Notes: generated from the sequence alone by a model not told the origin. 47,166 nt of DNA from an uncultured Bacteroidota bacterium (GCA_903926855.1 CAIYKV010000035.1:1-47166), one strand, 5' to 3'. Positions 36,329 to 46,280 are shown, numbered from the stretch's first letter. A program made the numbers and translations.

Positions 36329-37591
36329 TTAAATATGAACGATCTGGTCCCTGCCCGGGCCATTGGAAACAAATTTAACAGGAGCCCCTATATATTTATT
36401 AATAAAATCAATATAAGTATGCATGGTAGCCGGTAAAACTGATACATCTTTCATTTGTGTAGTATCGGTATTCCAGCCGGTAAAGCTTTCCAAAATAGGA
36501 TCAATTTTAACTTTTGACATCTGGAAAGGTACTTCCCGGGTTTCTTTGCCATTAATACTATATCCGGTACATACTTTCAATTCTTCAAAAGAATCGAGTA
36601 CGTCTGCCTTTGTCATGATTACCTGGGTTACCCCATTGATCATGCAGGCATATTTCAAAGCTACCAGGTCAATCCATCCGCAACGGCGTGGCCTTCCAGT
36701 AGTAGCACCAAATTCGGAACCAATTTTACGAAGCTCTTCTCCGGTTGCATCTTCCAATTCAGTTGGGAATGGTCCGCCACCTACCCGGGTACAGTAAGCT
36801 TTGGTAACACCCATTACTTCATTGATTTGTTTGGGAGATACACCCAGACCAGTACAAACGCCCGCTGATATGGTATTGGAAGAAGTAACAAAAGGGAATG
36901 TACCGAAATCAATATCCAGCATACTACCCTGGGCACCTTCTGCCAGCACTTTTTTACCGGCACTGATCTGGTTATTGATAAAATATTCGCAATTCACCAC
37001 GTTCAGGGTCTTCAGGAATTCAAGCGCTTCAAAAAATTCTTCCTCCCAGGCAGAAATATCTTCGATAAAATGAAAATTATCGAGCAGTTTCTGGTGTTTT
37101 AAACGCAGTTTAATATACTGGGTGGTAAAACTCTTATCCAGCAGGTCTCCCACACGTAGCGCATTACGACCGGTTTTATCCATATAAGCCGGACCAATTC
37201 CCTTTAAAGTAGAACCGATCTTACTTTCTCCTTTTGCTAATTCAGAAGCTTTATCCAATGCCCGGTGAGTAGGAACAATGATATTGGTTCTTTCAGAAAT
37301 AAACAGGTTCTTTTTTACATCAATGCCATAAGCAGCAACCGCATCACATTCTCTTTTCAGGGTTACCGGATCAAGTACTACTCCGTTGCCAATTACATTA
37401 ATCTTATTCTGGTGAAAGATTCCGGAAGGTATCTGGTGAAGTACCATTTTCTTGCCTTCTACATAGAGGGTATGTCCGGCATTCGGACCACCCTGAAATC
37501 GGGCAATAATATCATAATTGGGAGCAAAGTAATCAACAATCTTCCCCTTTCCTTCATCACCCCATTGTAAACCCAGAATAACGTCAACCAT
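36329..37591 (-). CDS. purA: Adenylosuccinate synthase
   Basis: A 420-residue GTP-dependent enzyme that joins IMP and aspartate in AMP synthesis. Start MVDVILGLQWGDEGKGKIVD carries the P-loop-like GDEGKGK and catalytic Asp; GPNAGHTLY, the Arg-rich GRPRRCGWID and the GTP-guanine site MTKADVLD follow. Length is normal. A -7 element ends 21 bases upstream. Confidence 0.97.
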   Translation of the reverse strand: MVDVILGLQWGDEGKGKIVDYFAPNYDIIARFQGGPNAGHTLYVEGKKMVLHQIPSGIFHQNKINVIGNGVVLDPVTLKRECDAVAAYGIDVKKNLFISERTNIIVPTHRALDKASELAKGESKIGSTLKGIGPAYMDKTGRNALRVGDLLDKSFTTQYIKLRLKHQKLLDNFHFIEDISAWEEEFFEALEFLKTLNVVNCEYFINNQISAGKKVLAEGAQGSMLDIDFGTFPFVTSSNTISAGVCTGLGVSPKQINEVMGVTKAYCTRVGGGPFPTELEDATGEELRKIGSEFGATTGRPRRCGWIDLVALKYACMINGVTQVIMTKADVLDSFEELKVCTGYSINGKETREVPFQMSKVKIDPILESFTGWNTDTTQMKDVSVLPATMHTYIDFINKYIGAPVKFVSNGPGRDQIVHI

Positions 37592-37611
37592 AATTATTTT
37601 TTGAATCGCGA

Positions 37612-37619
37612 CAAAATTA
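37612..37619 (-). promoter_or_regulatory. -7 promoter element of purA
   Basis: TAATTTTG on the minus strand, an exact TAnnTTTG match, with its last G 21 bases before the purA ATG. No -33 TTTG at the usual distance; the heptamer array occupies that place. Confidence 0.5.
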
Positions 37620-37623
37620 GGGG

Positions 37624-37665
37624 TTAGTTTTTAGTTTGTGGTTTGAAGTTTCTGGTTTGGGCTTT
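37624..37665. repeat. Degenerate heptamer array between purA and the RelA/SpoT gene
   Basis: Six consecutive 7-base units: TTAGTTT, TTAGTTT, GTGGTTT, GAAGTTT, CTGGTTT, GGGCTTT (pattern nnnGTTT). An inverted counterpart AACCAAACAC follows at about 37678-37688. The same unit family occurs in pabB. Confidence 0.6.
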
Positions 37666-37697
37666 ATTTTTTTCAACAAACCAAACACATGGGTAAA

Positions 37698-39953
37698 TTA
37701 ACTTTCTGTATCAAACCTGTCTACCGTTTGTATTCCATTCAAAGATTTCAGCCGGGCTACCAGTTCTTCCAGTTCTTCCTTGTCGTGAACAAACACTTTA
37801 ATGGTTCCTTCAAACAAGCCTTCTTTTGATTCAATCGTTAATCCGGCAATATTGATCCGCAGGTCGCCGCTGATTACATTGGTGATTTTGTTGATTACAC
37901 CCACATCATCCAATCCAACAATTCGCAAACCGGTAAGAAAGGAAATTTCTTTGTTTTTGGCCCATTTCGTTTTTACTACCCTGTGTCCGTAATTGGCCAG
38001 TAGTTGGGTAGCATTCGGACAAGTAGTACGATGTATTACCAGTCCTTTCCCGGTACTTACAAATCCAAACACATCATCTCCCGGAATGGGATTACAGCAT
38101 TTGGCAAGATTATACATGATCTTATCACTGGATTCACCAAAAATGATCAGTTCCGAATCTTTCTTATTAAAATGTTTTTGATGCGAAGCATCCGGGTGAA
38201 TTTCCGTGATCACCGGTTTCGGCTTGGGTATTTCAATTTTATCGCCCAATACCTGAAAATCCTTCAGTTCTTTCAAATCTATCGCACGGGTAGCAATCTT
38301 ATAGTGTAGGTCGAGCGAAGACGGTACTTTGTAAAACTGGACCAGCTCTTCAATATTACTATAACTATAAGCGGCACCTATTGCTTCCAGTCTTCTTTGT
38401 AAAGTATATTTCCCATCTTCTGCTATCTTCCTTTTTTCCTCTCTTAAAGCATCCTTGATCTTGCTTTTGGCTTTGGCGGTAACCACAAATCCCAGCCAGT
38501 CTTCAGAAGGTTTCTGTTTGTTACTGGTAATGATCTCTACCTGGTCGCCACTTCTTAGTTTATGACTGATAGGCACCAGTTTATGATGCACTTTTGCCCC
38601 AATACATTTGGTGCCGATAGCGGAGTGAATGGAAAAGGCAAAATCGAGGGCAGTACTTCCTGTGGGTAACATTTTTACTTCGCCCTTGGGTGTATACACA
38701 TAAATTTCCTCTGCCAGAAACGAAGTTTTAAAATCCTGGAGAAAATCTACCCCATCGGTATCCTGAGTGCCCAATACTTCCCTGATCTGGCCAAACCATT
38801 TATCAAACCGATCCTCATCATTACTGCCTTCTTTGTATTTATAGTGAGCGGCTAATCCCTTTTCAGCAATTTCATTCATCCGTTTGGTACGAATCTGTAC
38901 TTCTACCCATTTTCCCTGCGGACCCATTACCGTTGTATGCAGGGCCTCATAACCATTGTTTTTGGGATTACTCAACCAATCCCGCATACGCTCCGGAGAA
39001 GGAATGTATTCATCAGTGATCATGGAATATACTTTCCAGCAATCTTCTTTTTCTTTTTCGGGAGGGGAATCCAGGATTACACGAATGGCAAACAGATCAT
39101 ATACTTCTTCAAAAGCAACCCCTTTCTTTTTGATCTTATTCCAGATAGAGTGAATGCTTTTGGGACGGCCATATATTTCAAAATTGAAACCACCCAAACT
39201 GAGTTTGTCTTTTAAGGGACGGATAAACTCATTGATATAACGTGTACGCTCTCTTTTGGTTTCTGCTAATTTTTTGGCAATATCCCGGTAAGCTTCGGGC
39301 TCCATGTATTTCATGGACAGATCTTCCAACTCTGTTTTGATATTATACAAACCCATTCTATGCGCGAGCGGAGCATATACCCAAACGGTTTCTGAAGCGA
39401 TCTTTAATTGTTTCTCACGCTTCATATGATCCAGGGTGCGCATATTATGCAACCTGTCGGCCAGCTTAATCAAGATTACACGGGGATCATCCGTTAAGGT
39501 TAACAGGATTTTCTTAAAATTTTCAGCCTGCTGACTGGTATTGGTATCAATTACATTGGAAATTTTGGTCAGTCCATCCACAATCTTGGCGATCTCAGTG
39601 CCGAATTCTCTTTCCACATCTTCCAAAGAGATATCTGTATCTTCTACTGTGTCATGTAATAAGGCACAAATGGTACTTCTTACACCCAAACCAATTTCTT
39701 CCACACAAATCATGGCCACGGCAATCGGGTGAAGAATATAGGGCTCACCGCTTTTACGGCGCATGGTTTTATGTGCATCGGCAGCCATTTCAAACGCCTG
39801 ACGCACCAATTCTTTATCACCTTTTTTTAGCTTGGGCCTGAGACTTCTCAGCAGGGCACGATAATGCCTGATAATCTCATTTTTTTCCTGTTCCGGGTTA
39901 AGATTGTACTTAGGTAAAACGGCATCTACAGAAATTTCGGGCGTTTGATCCAT
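37698..39953 (-). CDS. spoT: RelA/SpoT family (p)ppGpp synthetase/hydrolase
   Basis: A 751-residue long RSH enzyme. The HD hydrolase domain is intact (YILHPIAVAMI, ALLHDTVEDTD), followed by the synthetase domain (FEIYGRPKSIHSIWNKI, then YEALHTTVMG), a TGS domain (VYTPKGEVKMLPTGSTALDF) and a C-terminal ACT domain. It should both make and degrade the alarmone and control the stringent response. ATG 39953 (MDQTPE) is preferred to ATG 39986 because a -7 element lies between them; the message would then be nearly leaderless. Confidence 0.94.
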   Translation of the reverse strand: MDQTPEISVDAVLPKYNLNPEQEKNEIIRHYRALLRSLRPKLKKGDKELVRQAFEMAADAHKTMRRKSGEPYILHPIAVAMICVEEIGLGVRSTICALLHDTVEDTDISLEDVEREFGTEIAKIVDGLTKISNVIDTNTSQQAENFKKILLTLTDDPRVILIKLADRLHNMRTLDHMKREKQLKIASETVWVYAPLAHRMGLYNIKTELEDLSMKYMEPEAYRDIAKKLAETKRERTRYINEFIRPLKDKLSLGGFNFEIYGRPKSIHSIWNKIKKKGVAFEEVYDLFAIRVILDSPPEKEKEDCWKVYSMITDEYIPSPERMRDWLSNPKNNGYEALHTTVMGPQGKWVEVQIRTKRMNEIAEKGLAAHYKYKEGSNDEDRFDKWFGQIREVLGTQDTDGVDFLQDFKTSFLAEEIYVYTPKGEVKMLPTGSTALDFAFSIHSAIGTKCIGAKVHHKLVPISHKLRSGDQVEIITSNKQKPSEDWLGFVVTAKAKSKIKDALREEKRKIAEDGKYTLQRRLEAIGAAYSYSNIEELVQFYKVPSSLDLHYKIATRAIDLKELKDFQVLGDKIEIPKPKPVITEIHPDASHQKHFNKKDSELIIFGESSDKIMYNLAKCCNPIPGDDVFGFVSTGKGLVIHRTTCPNATQLLANYGHRVVKTKWAKNKEISFLTGLRIVGLDDVGVINKITNVISGDLRINIAGLTIESKEGLFEGTIKVFVHDKEELEELVARLKSLNGIQTVDRFDTES

Positions 39954-39959
39954 ACTGTA

Positions 39960-39967
39960 CAAATATA
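39960..39967 (-). promoter_or_regulatory. -7 promoter element of the RelA/SpoT gene
   Basis: TATATTTG on the minus strand, exact TAnnTTTG, 7 bases from ATG 39953. No clear -33 element. Confidence 0.45.
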
Positions 39968-40068
39968 CGAAAGGAAGATGGTCCATTTGTTTAGGGATAA
40001 TGGATTATCATTCAATCAAAAGACCTAAAAAAATGAGGAACGGGTAAACATACAGGCGGCATACTTGT

Positions 40069-40076
40069 TACCTTTG
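40069..40076 (+). promoter_or_regulatory. -7 promoter element of the second ABC exporter
   Basis: TACCTTTG, 10 bases before ATG 40086 and overlapping the alternative TTG start at 40065, which makes that start unlikely. No clear -33 TTTG. Confidence 0.5.
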
Positions 40077-40085
40077 GCGGCTATT

Positions 40086-41912
40086 ATGAGTGATTCCCCC
40101 AAAAAGAAAGTATTTGCTGTTTCCGTATTAAGACGGGTTTTCCGCTTTGTGAAGCCCTATAAATCCTTTTTTTTCCTGAGTTTGGTACTCGCTATTGTGA
40201 TGGCTCTTTTTGCACCAATCAGGCCTTTCCTGATTCAACTGACCATTGATAAAGCAACCGGCAGAAATATTCATATACCTCATTGGCTGGAATGGATACT
40301 GTTTACCAGGAACCTGGGAGATGCTACCCGTTTTATTATTGTAGTCAGTGTTTTTCAGATTGTTTTTTTATTTATGGAAACGACTATTCGTTTCCTGTTC
40401 ACTTTTATTACCGCCTGGATGGGACAAAGTGTAGTAAAAGATATGCGTGTTGCCGTGTATGAGAAAATAGTGGGATTAAACCTTACGCAGTTTGATACTA
40501 CGCCGATAGGTACACTTACTACCCGAACCATTAATGATATAGAGAGTATCAATGATATTTTTTCGGATGGACTGATTCCGATCATTGCCGATTTATTAAC
40601 GATTATCATCACCCTTGGGACCATGTTCTGGATGGATTGGAAACTTACTTTGTTAAGCCTGGTTCCTTTTCCGATCATGATACTGGCTACTTATTACTTT
40701 AAGGAGAGTGTCAATAAAAGTTTTATCCGGGTAAGAAACGCAGTTGCGGCACTCAATGCATTTGTGCAGGAGCATATTACCGGCATGCAGGTGGTACAGG
40801 CATTCGCGGCGGAGGAAAGAGAATTTAGTAAATTCAAAAAGATAAATTCAGAGCATAGAAACGCAAACATCAAAGCTATTTTCGCGTATTCGGTATTCTT
40901 CCCGATTGTGGAAGTGGTGTTGGCCATCAGTACAGGGTTATTGGTTTGGTGGATTGCCGACCGCGCTATCAACGCAGGATTGCTGGTTGCATTTATTTTA
41001 TACCTCAACCAGATTTTTCGCCCATTAAGAGTAATCGCAGACAAGTTCAATGTATTGCAGATGGGTATGATTGCTGCAGAAAGGGTGTTTAAAGTAATGG
41101 ATAATGAAGATGTAACTCCGGCGCAGTCAAAAGACGCTTATGCGCCCGAGGAAGTTAAGGGGCAGATTAGTTTTAAAGATGTTTGGTTTGCCTATAACGA
41201 ACCAAATTATGTACTGAAGGATATCAATTTTGAAGTAAAGGCAGGGGAAACGATTGCCCTGGTGGGACATACAGGAAGTGGAAAAACATCCATTATTAGT
41301 TTACTGAACAGGCTGTATCATATCCAAAAAGGAGCCATTGAGATTGATTGTGTAAATATTGAGGATTTTTCGCTGGATATTCTCCGGAAAAGTATTGGGG
41401 TGGTTTTGCAGGATGTCTTCCTTTTTTCAGGTTCAGTAATGGATAATATTACCTTACGAAACCCGAATATCAGCAGGCAACAGGTGATAGAAGCCGCAAA
41501 AATGATCGGGGTTCATGAGTTTATTATCCAGTTACCGGGTGGATATGATTATGATGTAATGGAAAGGGGAAATACCTTAAGTCTGGGGCAAAGACAATTA
41601 CTATCCTTTATACGAGCATTACTCTATAATCCATCTATATTGATATTGGATGAAGCCACTTCTTCCATTGATACGGAAAGTGAGCGACTGATTGAAAAAG
41701 CGATTGACCAACTGATCTCGGGAAGAACCTCAATTGTAATCGCACATAGATTATCTACTATTCGTAAAGCAAACAAAATCATTGTTTTAGATAAAGGTGA
41801 AGTCAAAGAAATGGGAACCCATGAGGAGTTGTTACAGCTCTCAGGCCTATATGCCAGATTACATGAAATGCAGTTTGAAAAGAAAACCAGTGGCGCAGGG
41901 ATTATCGTATAA
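40086..41912 (+). CDS. ABC exporter, fused permease and ATPase (MdlB/YheH-like)
   Basis: A 608-residue half-transporter: six membrane helices (about residues 25-320), then the ATPase domain with Walker A GHTGSGKTS, signature LSLGQRQLLSF in place of LSGGQ, Walker B ILILDEATSSID and AHRLST. The LSxGQRQLL signature is typical of the MdlB/YheH branch, which often works as heterodimers, although no second subunit is adjacent. Substrate unknown. It is distinct from the exporter at 9.4 kb. The next gene is atpB, 79 bases on. Confidence 0.9.
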   Translation: MSDSPKKKVFAVSVLRRVFRFVKPYKSFFFLSLVLAIVMALFAPIRPFLIQLTIDKATGRNIHIPHWLEWILFTRNLGDATRFIIVVSVFQIVFLFMETTIRFLFTFITAWMGQSVVKDMRVAVYEKIVGLNLTQFDTTPIGTLTTRTINDIESINDIFSDGLIPIIADLLTIIITLGTMFWMDWKLTLLSLVPFPIMILATYYFKESVNKSFIRVRNAVAALNAFVQEHITGMQVVQAFAAEEREFSKFKKINSEHRNANIKAIFAYSVFFPIVEVVLAISTGLLVWWIADRAINAGLLVAFILYLNQIFRPLRVIADKFNVLQMGMIAAERVFKVMDNEDVTPAQSKDAYAPEEVKGQISFKDVWFAYNEPNYVLKDINFEVKAGETIALVGHTGSGKTSIISLLNRLYHIQKGAIEIDCVNIEDFSLDILRKSIGVVLQDVFLFSGSVMDNITLRNPNISRQQVIEAAKMIGVHEFIIQLPGGYDYDVMERGNTLSLGQRQLLSFIRALLYNPSILILDEATSSIDTESERLIEKAIDQLISGRTSIVIAHRLSTIRKANKIIVLDKGEVKEMGTHEELLQLSGLYARLHEMQFEKKTSGAGIIV

Positions 41913-41963
41913 GATTTTTCCCATTTTCCTCTTAATCCTTTCCTTTTTTCATCACCATCCCCC

Positions 41964-41971
41964 TATCTTTG
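41964..41971 (+). promoter_or_regulatory. -7 promoter element of the atp operon
   Basis: TATCTTTG, exact TAnnTTTG, with its last G 21 bases before the atpB ATG at 41992. The -33 region is T-rich without TTTG. Confidence 0.65.
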
Positions 41972-41991
41972 CCGCAAATTTAAGAACAGGT

Positions 41992-43113
41992 ATGTCCCTT
42001 AGAAGCGTGAAATATTTACTGGTATTGACTCTCAGCCTTTTTGCGTTGTCTTTTTCCTCTGATTTGTTTGCACAGGATACCCTCTCAAAAGAGGCCAAAC
42101 CAGCGGCAGAAGGTAAAAAAGAAGGTTTTGATGCGGCAGAAGTGATTTTTGGTCATATCCTCGATAACCATGAGTATCATTTTACCTCTTACCATGATGA
42201 GCAGGGTAAAGAACATCATGTATCTATTCCATTGCCTATTATACTTTATTCAAAAGAGAGAGGACTCACCGCTTTTCTTTCTTCTAATTTCGAGCATGGG
42301 GAAGCCAATTATCATGGATATAAAATAGGAAACGAGAAAATTATAGCCGTTAAAGAAGATGGAACCGAAGAGGCAAGTATTACAGTGTATGATTTTTCAA
42401 TCACACGTAATGTGGTTCAGATGATGATTTCACTTGCTTTTCTTACCTGGCTGATGTTATCTATTGCGGCTTCATATAAGAAAGGATTGGGGGTTACTTC
42501 CGCACCAAAAGGAAAACAGAATTTACTCGAACCGGTGATTACGTTTGTTCGTGATGAAGTGGCTAAGCCGAACCTCGGTCATAAATACGAGCGTTACCTG
42601 CCTTATCTGTTGACTACGTTTTTCTTTATTCTGGTAAATAATATATTCGGTTTGATACCCGGCACTGCAAACGTTACAGGTAATATTGCTTTTACAGTAG
42701 TGTTAGGGCTGATTTCATTTGTGGTAATATTATTTAGTACTAATAAGCATTTCTGGGGACATATATTCAATCCGCCCGGTGTACCAGGTTTCGTGAAACC
42801 TATTTTGATATTGGTGGAATTTCTCGGTGTATTTATTAAGCCATTCGCCTTGATTAGTCGTTTGTTTGCGAACATGGTTGCGGGTCACATTATTATCATC
42901 TGTCTGATTTCTTTGATTTTTATATTCGGGCAAATGAATGCATTTGCCGGATGGGGCACCACACCGGTAGCCATCGGGTTTACGGTGTTTATTTATTTTA
43001 TTGAAGTATTGGTAGCGTTTCTGCAGGCTTTCATCTTCACCAATCTTACCGCTGTTTTTATCGGCGCTGCGTTTGAGGGAGAAGATCATCATGAGGAAAC
43101 GGCGCATCTGTAA
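41992..43113 (+). CDS. atpB: ATP synthase F0 subunit a
   Basis: A 373-residue subunit forming the proton half-channels. Residues 1-27 (SVKYLLVLTLSLFALSFSS) form a signal-like extension, followed by a soluble domain of about 100 residues with many His (ILDNHEYHFTSYHDEQGKEHH), a Bacteroidota feature. The membrane core includes FVKPILILVEFLGVFIKPFA with the essential region ISRLFANMVAGHI (Arg) and the final helix FLQAFIFTNLTAVFIGAA. A start at 41797 would overlap the ABC gene and is rejected. Confidence 0.95.
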   Translation: MSLRSVKYLLVLTLSLFALSFSSDLFAQDTLSKEAKPAAEGKKEGFDAAEVIFGHILDNHEYHFTSYHDEQGKEHHVSIPLPIILYSKERGLTAFLSSNFEHGEANYHGYKIGNEKIIAVKEDGTEEASITVYDFSITRNVVQMMISLAFLTWLMLSIAASYKKGLGVTSAPKGKQNLLEPVITFVRDEVAKPNLGHKYERYLPYLLTTFFFILVNNIFGLIPGTANVTGNIAFTVVLGLISFVVILFSTNKHFWGHIFNPPGVPGFVKPILILVEFLGVFIKPFALISRLFANMVAGHIIIICLISLIFIFGQMNAFAGWGTTPVAIGFTVFIYFIEVLVAFLQAFIFTNLTAVFIGAAFEGEDHHEETAHL

Positions 43114-43118
43114 ACTAG

Positions 43119-43391
<273 letters not shown>

Positions 43392-43412
43392 GCTGTTGCT
43401 CTCAAAAAAATC

Positions 43413-43449
43413 AAACTGCACCCTGCGCACAGGGCAATGGGTGCAGTTT
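43413..43449 (+). repeat. Perfect 11-bp hairpin between atpE and atpF
   Basis: AAACTGCACCC (43413-43423) and GGGTGCAGTTT (43439-43449) form a perfect 11-base stem around a 15-base loop. There is no T-run after it, so it is more likely an mRNA-stabilising or partial-termination element than a full terminator. Confidence 0.7.
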
Positions 43450-43498
43450 AACTTATTATCTGCAATAGGATAATAGGCAATGAATCAGAATAAATTTT

Positions 43499-43505
43499 GG
43501 AGGAT
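43499..43505 (+). promoter_or_regulatory. Strong Shine-Dalgarno site of atpF
   Basis: GGAGGAT ends 5 bases before the atpF ATG. It is the only clean, extended Shine-Dalgarno match I noticed ahead of a gene in this window. Confidence 0.65.
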
Positions 43506-43510
43506 AATTT

Positions 43511-44005
43511 ATGAAACTTCTTACACCGGATCCGGGGTTACTGTTTTGGACGCTAGTAGCGTTTCTTATTGTTTTCATCATTTTAGGCAAAATGGCCTGG
43601 CCTGCAATTATTAAAGGATTGAAGGAAAGAGAAGAGGGGATTGCCGATGCTATCGCTACTGCTGAAAAAGTAAAAGCGGAAATGGCTACCCTGAAGAATG
43701 AAAATGAAGCCATGATGGCCCAGGCACGCGAAGAGCGCGCAGTGATGATCAAAGAAGCGAAAGAGCAGACTTTGAAAATGATCAGTGATGCGAAAGACAA
43801 GGCCAAATCTGAATATGATCGGATCGTTGCTGATGCACAGGTTGCGATTAATCAACAAAAAAATGCTGCCCTAACCGAAGTGAAAAACCAGGTAGGTAGT
43901 TTGGTGATCGAAGTAAGTGAAAAAATATTGCGTCGTGAACTGAGCGATAAAAATGAGCAGGAAAAATATATTAACCAGTTAGCTGAAGTAGTGAAACTGA
44001 ATTAA
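43511..44005 (+). CDS. atpF: ATP synthase F0 subunit b
   Basis: A 164-residue peripheral-stalk protein: one membrane helix (LLFWTLVAFLIVFIILG), then a long charged coiled coil (KGLKEREEGIADAIATAEKV onward) that dimerises and contacts delta. Length normal. It is separated from atpE by 119 bases holding the hairpin. Confidence 0.95.
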   Translation: MKLLTPDPGLLFWTLVAFLIVFIILGKMAWPAIIKGLKEREEGIADAIATAEKVKAEMATLKNENEAMMAQAREERAVMIKEAKEQTLKMISDAKDKAKSEYDRIVADAQVAINQQKNAALTEVKNQVGSLVIEVSEKILRRELSDKNEQEKYINQLAEVVKLN

Positions 44006-44032
44006 TAATTAATTACCCATTACGAAGTAACA

Positions 44033-44596
44033 ATGCCAAATCCACGTTTAGCAGCTCGATATGCCAAAAGTTTAATTGATCTGGCAACAGAAAAAGGTCA
44101 GTTGGAAAAGGTATATGCAGATATGAAATACCTGCACGCTGTTTGTAAAGTCAGCAAGGAGTTTGTGAATCTGTTGCGTAGCCCAATTATCAAATTAGAT
44201 CAGAAAAATGCGGTGGTTACTGCTGTTACCAAAGGAAAAGTAACTGAATTAACTTCTGCTTTCAATCAATTATTGGTTAAAAAAGGAAGAGAAAGAGATT
44301 TACCTGAAATAGCCACTGCCTTTATTGAGCAATACAATGAATTGAAAGGTATTCATGCGGTAAAATTGACAACTGCAGTAGAAGTAAGTGAAACCCTGAA
44401 AAAAGCGATTGAAACAAAATTGGCATCTGAAAGGGGAATGGGAATCATAGAACTGGAGACTGCAGTAGATCCGAAACTGATTGGCGGATTCGTATTAGAA
44501 TTCAATAATAACCTGGTGGATGCAAGTATGCTGCGCGATCTGAAAGATATTAAGAAGCAATTCATGAAAAACCTGTTTGTGCAGGAGCAAGCTTAG
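44033..44596 (+). CDS. atpH: ATP synthase F1 subunit delta
   Basis: A 187-residue subunit linking stalk b to the F1 head. N-terminal helical bundle (PRLAARYAKSLIDLATEKGQ) and the C-terminal block (LETAVDPKLIGGFVLEFNNN) are conserved. Starts 27 bases after atpF. Confidence 0.95.
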   Translation: MPNPRLAARYAKSLIDLATEKGQLEKVYADMKYLHAVCKVSKEFVNLLRSPIIKLDQKNAVVTAVTKGKVTELTSAFNQLLVKKGRERDLPEIATAFIEQYNELKGIHAVKLTTAVEVSETLKKAIETKLASERGMGIIELETAVDPKLIGGFVLEFNNNLVDASMLRDLKDIKKQFMKNLFVQEQA

Positions 44597-44637
44597 AATA
44601 AAAATATTTACAAATAAATTTTAAAAGTATATAGATC

Positions 44638-46215
44638 ATGGTGGACATTAAACCCGATGAAATATCAGCAATACTAAGGCAGCAGCTGGGCAATTTTAAT
44701 GCATTGGCCGACCTGGAAGAAGTGGGAACCGTATTGCAGGTGGGCGATGGTATTGCCCGTGTGTATGGTTTGAACGGCGTAAGAAGTGGTGAACTTGTTG
44801 AGTTCGAAAGTGGTGTAAAAGCCATTGCGCTTAACCTGGAAGAAGATAATGTGGGTGTGGTAATGATGGGTGAAAGCGGCGATATCAAAGAAGGAGCCAA
44901 AGTAAAAAGAACCGGACAAATTGCTTCTATTAAAGTAGGTGAAGGTGTGGTAGGTCGCGTAATCAATGCGCTCGGAGATCCTATTGATGGAAAAGGTCCT
45001 TTAACCGGAGAATTATATGAAATGCCACTGGAGCGTAAAGCACCTGGTGTTATTTATCGTGAACCGGTAAAAGAACCACTGCAAACAGGTATCAAAGCAA
45101 TCGATGCGATGATCCCGATTGGTCGTGGTCAGCGTGAATTGGTAATTGGTGACAGACAGACTGGTAAAACAGCTATCTGTGTAGATACCATTATTAACCA
45201 GAAAGAATTTTATGATGCAGGTAAACCTGTGTATTGTATATATGTTGCGGTTGGACAAAAAGCATCAACTGTTGCCGGTGTGATGAAAACATTGAGTGAT
45301 AATGGTGCTATGGCATACACAACGATTGTTTGTGCTTCTGCTTCTGATCCGGCTCCATTACAATTCTATGCACCGTTTTCCGGCGCTGCCATCGGAGAGT
45401 TCTTCCGTGATACAGGCAGACCCGCTTTGATCATTTATGATGATCTGTCAAAACAAGCGGTAGCTTATCGTGAAGTTTCTTTGTTGCTGAGAAGGCCACC
45501 CGGACGTGAAGCATATCCAGGTGATGTATTCTATCTGCATAGCCGTTTGCTGGAAAGAGCTGCGAAAGTAATTGCGAATGATGATGTGGCTAAGAATATG
45601 AATGACTTACCAGCTTCTATCAAACACCTGGTAAAAGGTGGTGGATCATTAACCGCTTTGCCTATTATTGAAACACAGGCGGGTGATGTATCTGCTTATA
45701 TTCCAACCAACGTGATCTCAATTACCGACGGACAGATATTCCTGGAAGGTAACCTGTTTAACGCAGGTATTCGTCCGGCTATTAACGTAGGTATCTCTGT
45801 TAGTCGTGTGGGTGGTAATGCGCAAATCAAATCAATGAAAAAAGTGGCTGGTACCCTGAAACTGGACCAGGCATTATACCGTGAGCTGGAAGCTTTCTCT
45901 AAATTTGGAGGTGACCTGGATGCGGCTACTAAAAACGTAATTGATAAAGGTGCCAGAAACGTGGAGATCCTGAAACAATTGCAGTATTCACCTATGTCGG
46001 TTGAAAAACAAGTTGCAATTATTTACCTGGGAACCCAGGGTTTATTGAAAGAGGTAGCTGTTAGAAAAGTAAAAGAATTTGAAGCACATTTTCTGATGGA
46101 AATGGAAAACAAATTACCTGATGTACTTGCAGAATTCAAGAAAGGGCAATTGAATGATGAGAGTATTGCCAAAATGGTAGAAATGGCAAAAGGACTAACC
46201 GCACAGTATAAATAA
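44638..46215 (+). CDS. atpA: ATP synthase F1 subunit alpha
   Basis: A 525-residue non-catalytic nucleotide-binding subunit. N-terminal beta-barrel, P-loop GDRQTGKTA (around residue 170), [20 protein letters not shown] and the ATP-synthase alpha/beta signature region [14 protein letters not shown]. Length normal. A terminator follows directly, so atpG is not in this operon; atpD and atpC are usually separate in Bacteroidota. Confidence 0.97.
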   Translation: MVDIKPDEISAILRQQLGNFNALADLEEVGTVLQVGDGIARVYGLNGVRSGELVEFESGVKAIALNLEEDNVGVVMMGESGDIKEGAKVKRTGQIASIKVGEGVVGRVINALGDPIDGKGPLTGELYEMPLERKAPGVIYREPVKEPLQTGIKAIDAMIPIGRGQRELVIGDRQTGKTAICVDTIINQKEFYDAGKPVYCIYVAVGQKASTVAGVMKTLSDNGAMAYTTIVCASASDPAPLQFYAPFSGAAIGEFFRDTGRPALIIYDDLSKQAVAYREVSLLLRRPPGREAYPGDVFYLHSRLLERAAKVIANDDVAKNMNDLPASIKHLVKGGGSLTALPIIETQAGDVSAYIPTNVISITDGQIFLEGNLFNAGIRPAINVGISVSRVGGNAQIKSMKKVAGTLKLDQALYRELEAFSKFGGDLDAATKNVIDKGARNVEILKQLQYSPMSVEKQVAIIYLGTQGLLKEVAVRKVKEFEAHFLMEMENKLPDVLAEFKKGQLNDESIAKMVEMAKGLTAQYK

Positions 46216-46238
46216 GAACTGAATGGATCATATAGAAA

Positions 46239-46268
46239 GACCTGGAGATACTACTCCGGGTCTTTTTT
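46239..46268 (+). terminator. Terminator of the atp operon
   Basis: GACCTGGAG (46239-46247) pairs with CTCCGGGTC (46254-46262), one T-G pair, loop ATACTA, followed by six T residues. Confidence 0.88.
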
Positions 46269-46280
46269 ATTAGCACCCAA

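Noticed and set aside
41797..41991. Upstream in-frame start for atpB
   Set aside because: It would overlap the ABC gene by over 100 bases; ATG 41992 has a promoter and a signal-like N-terminus.
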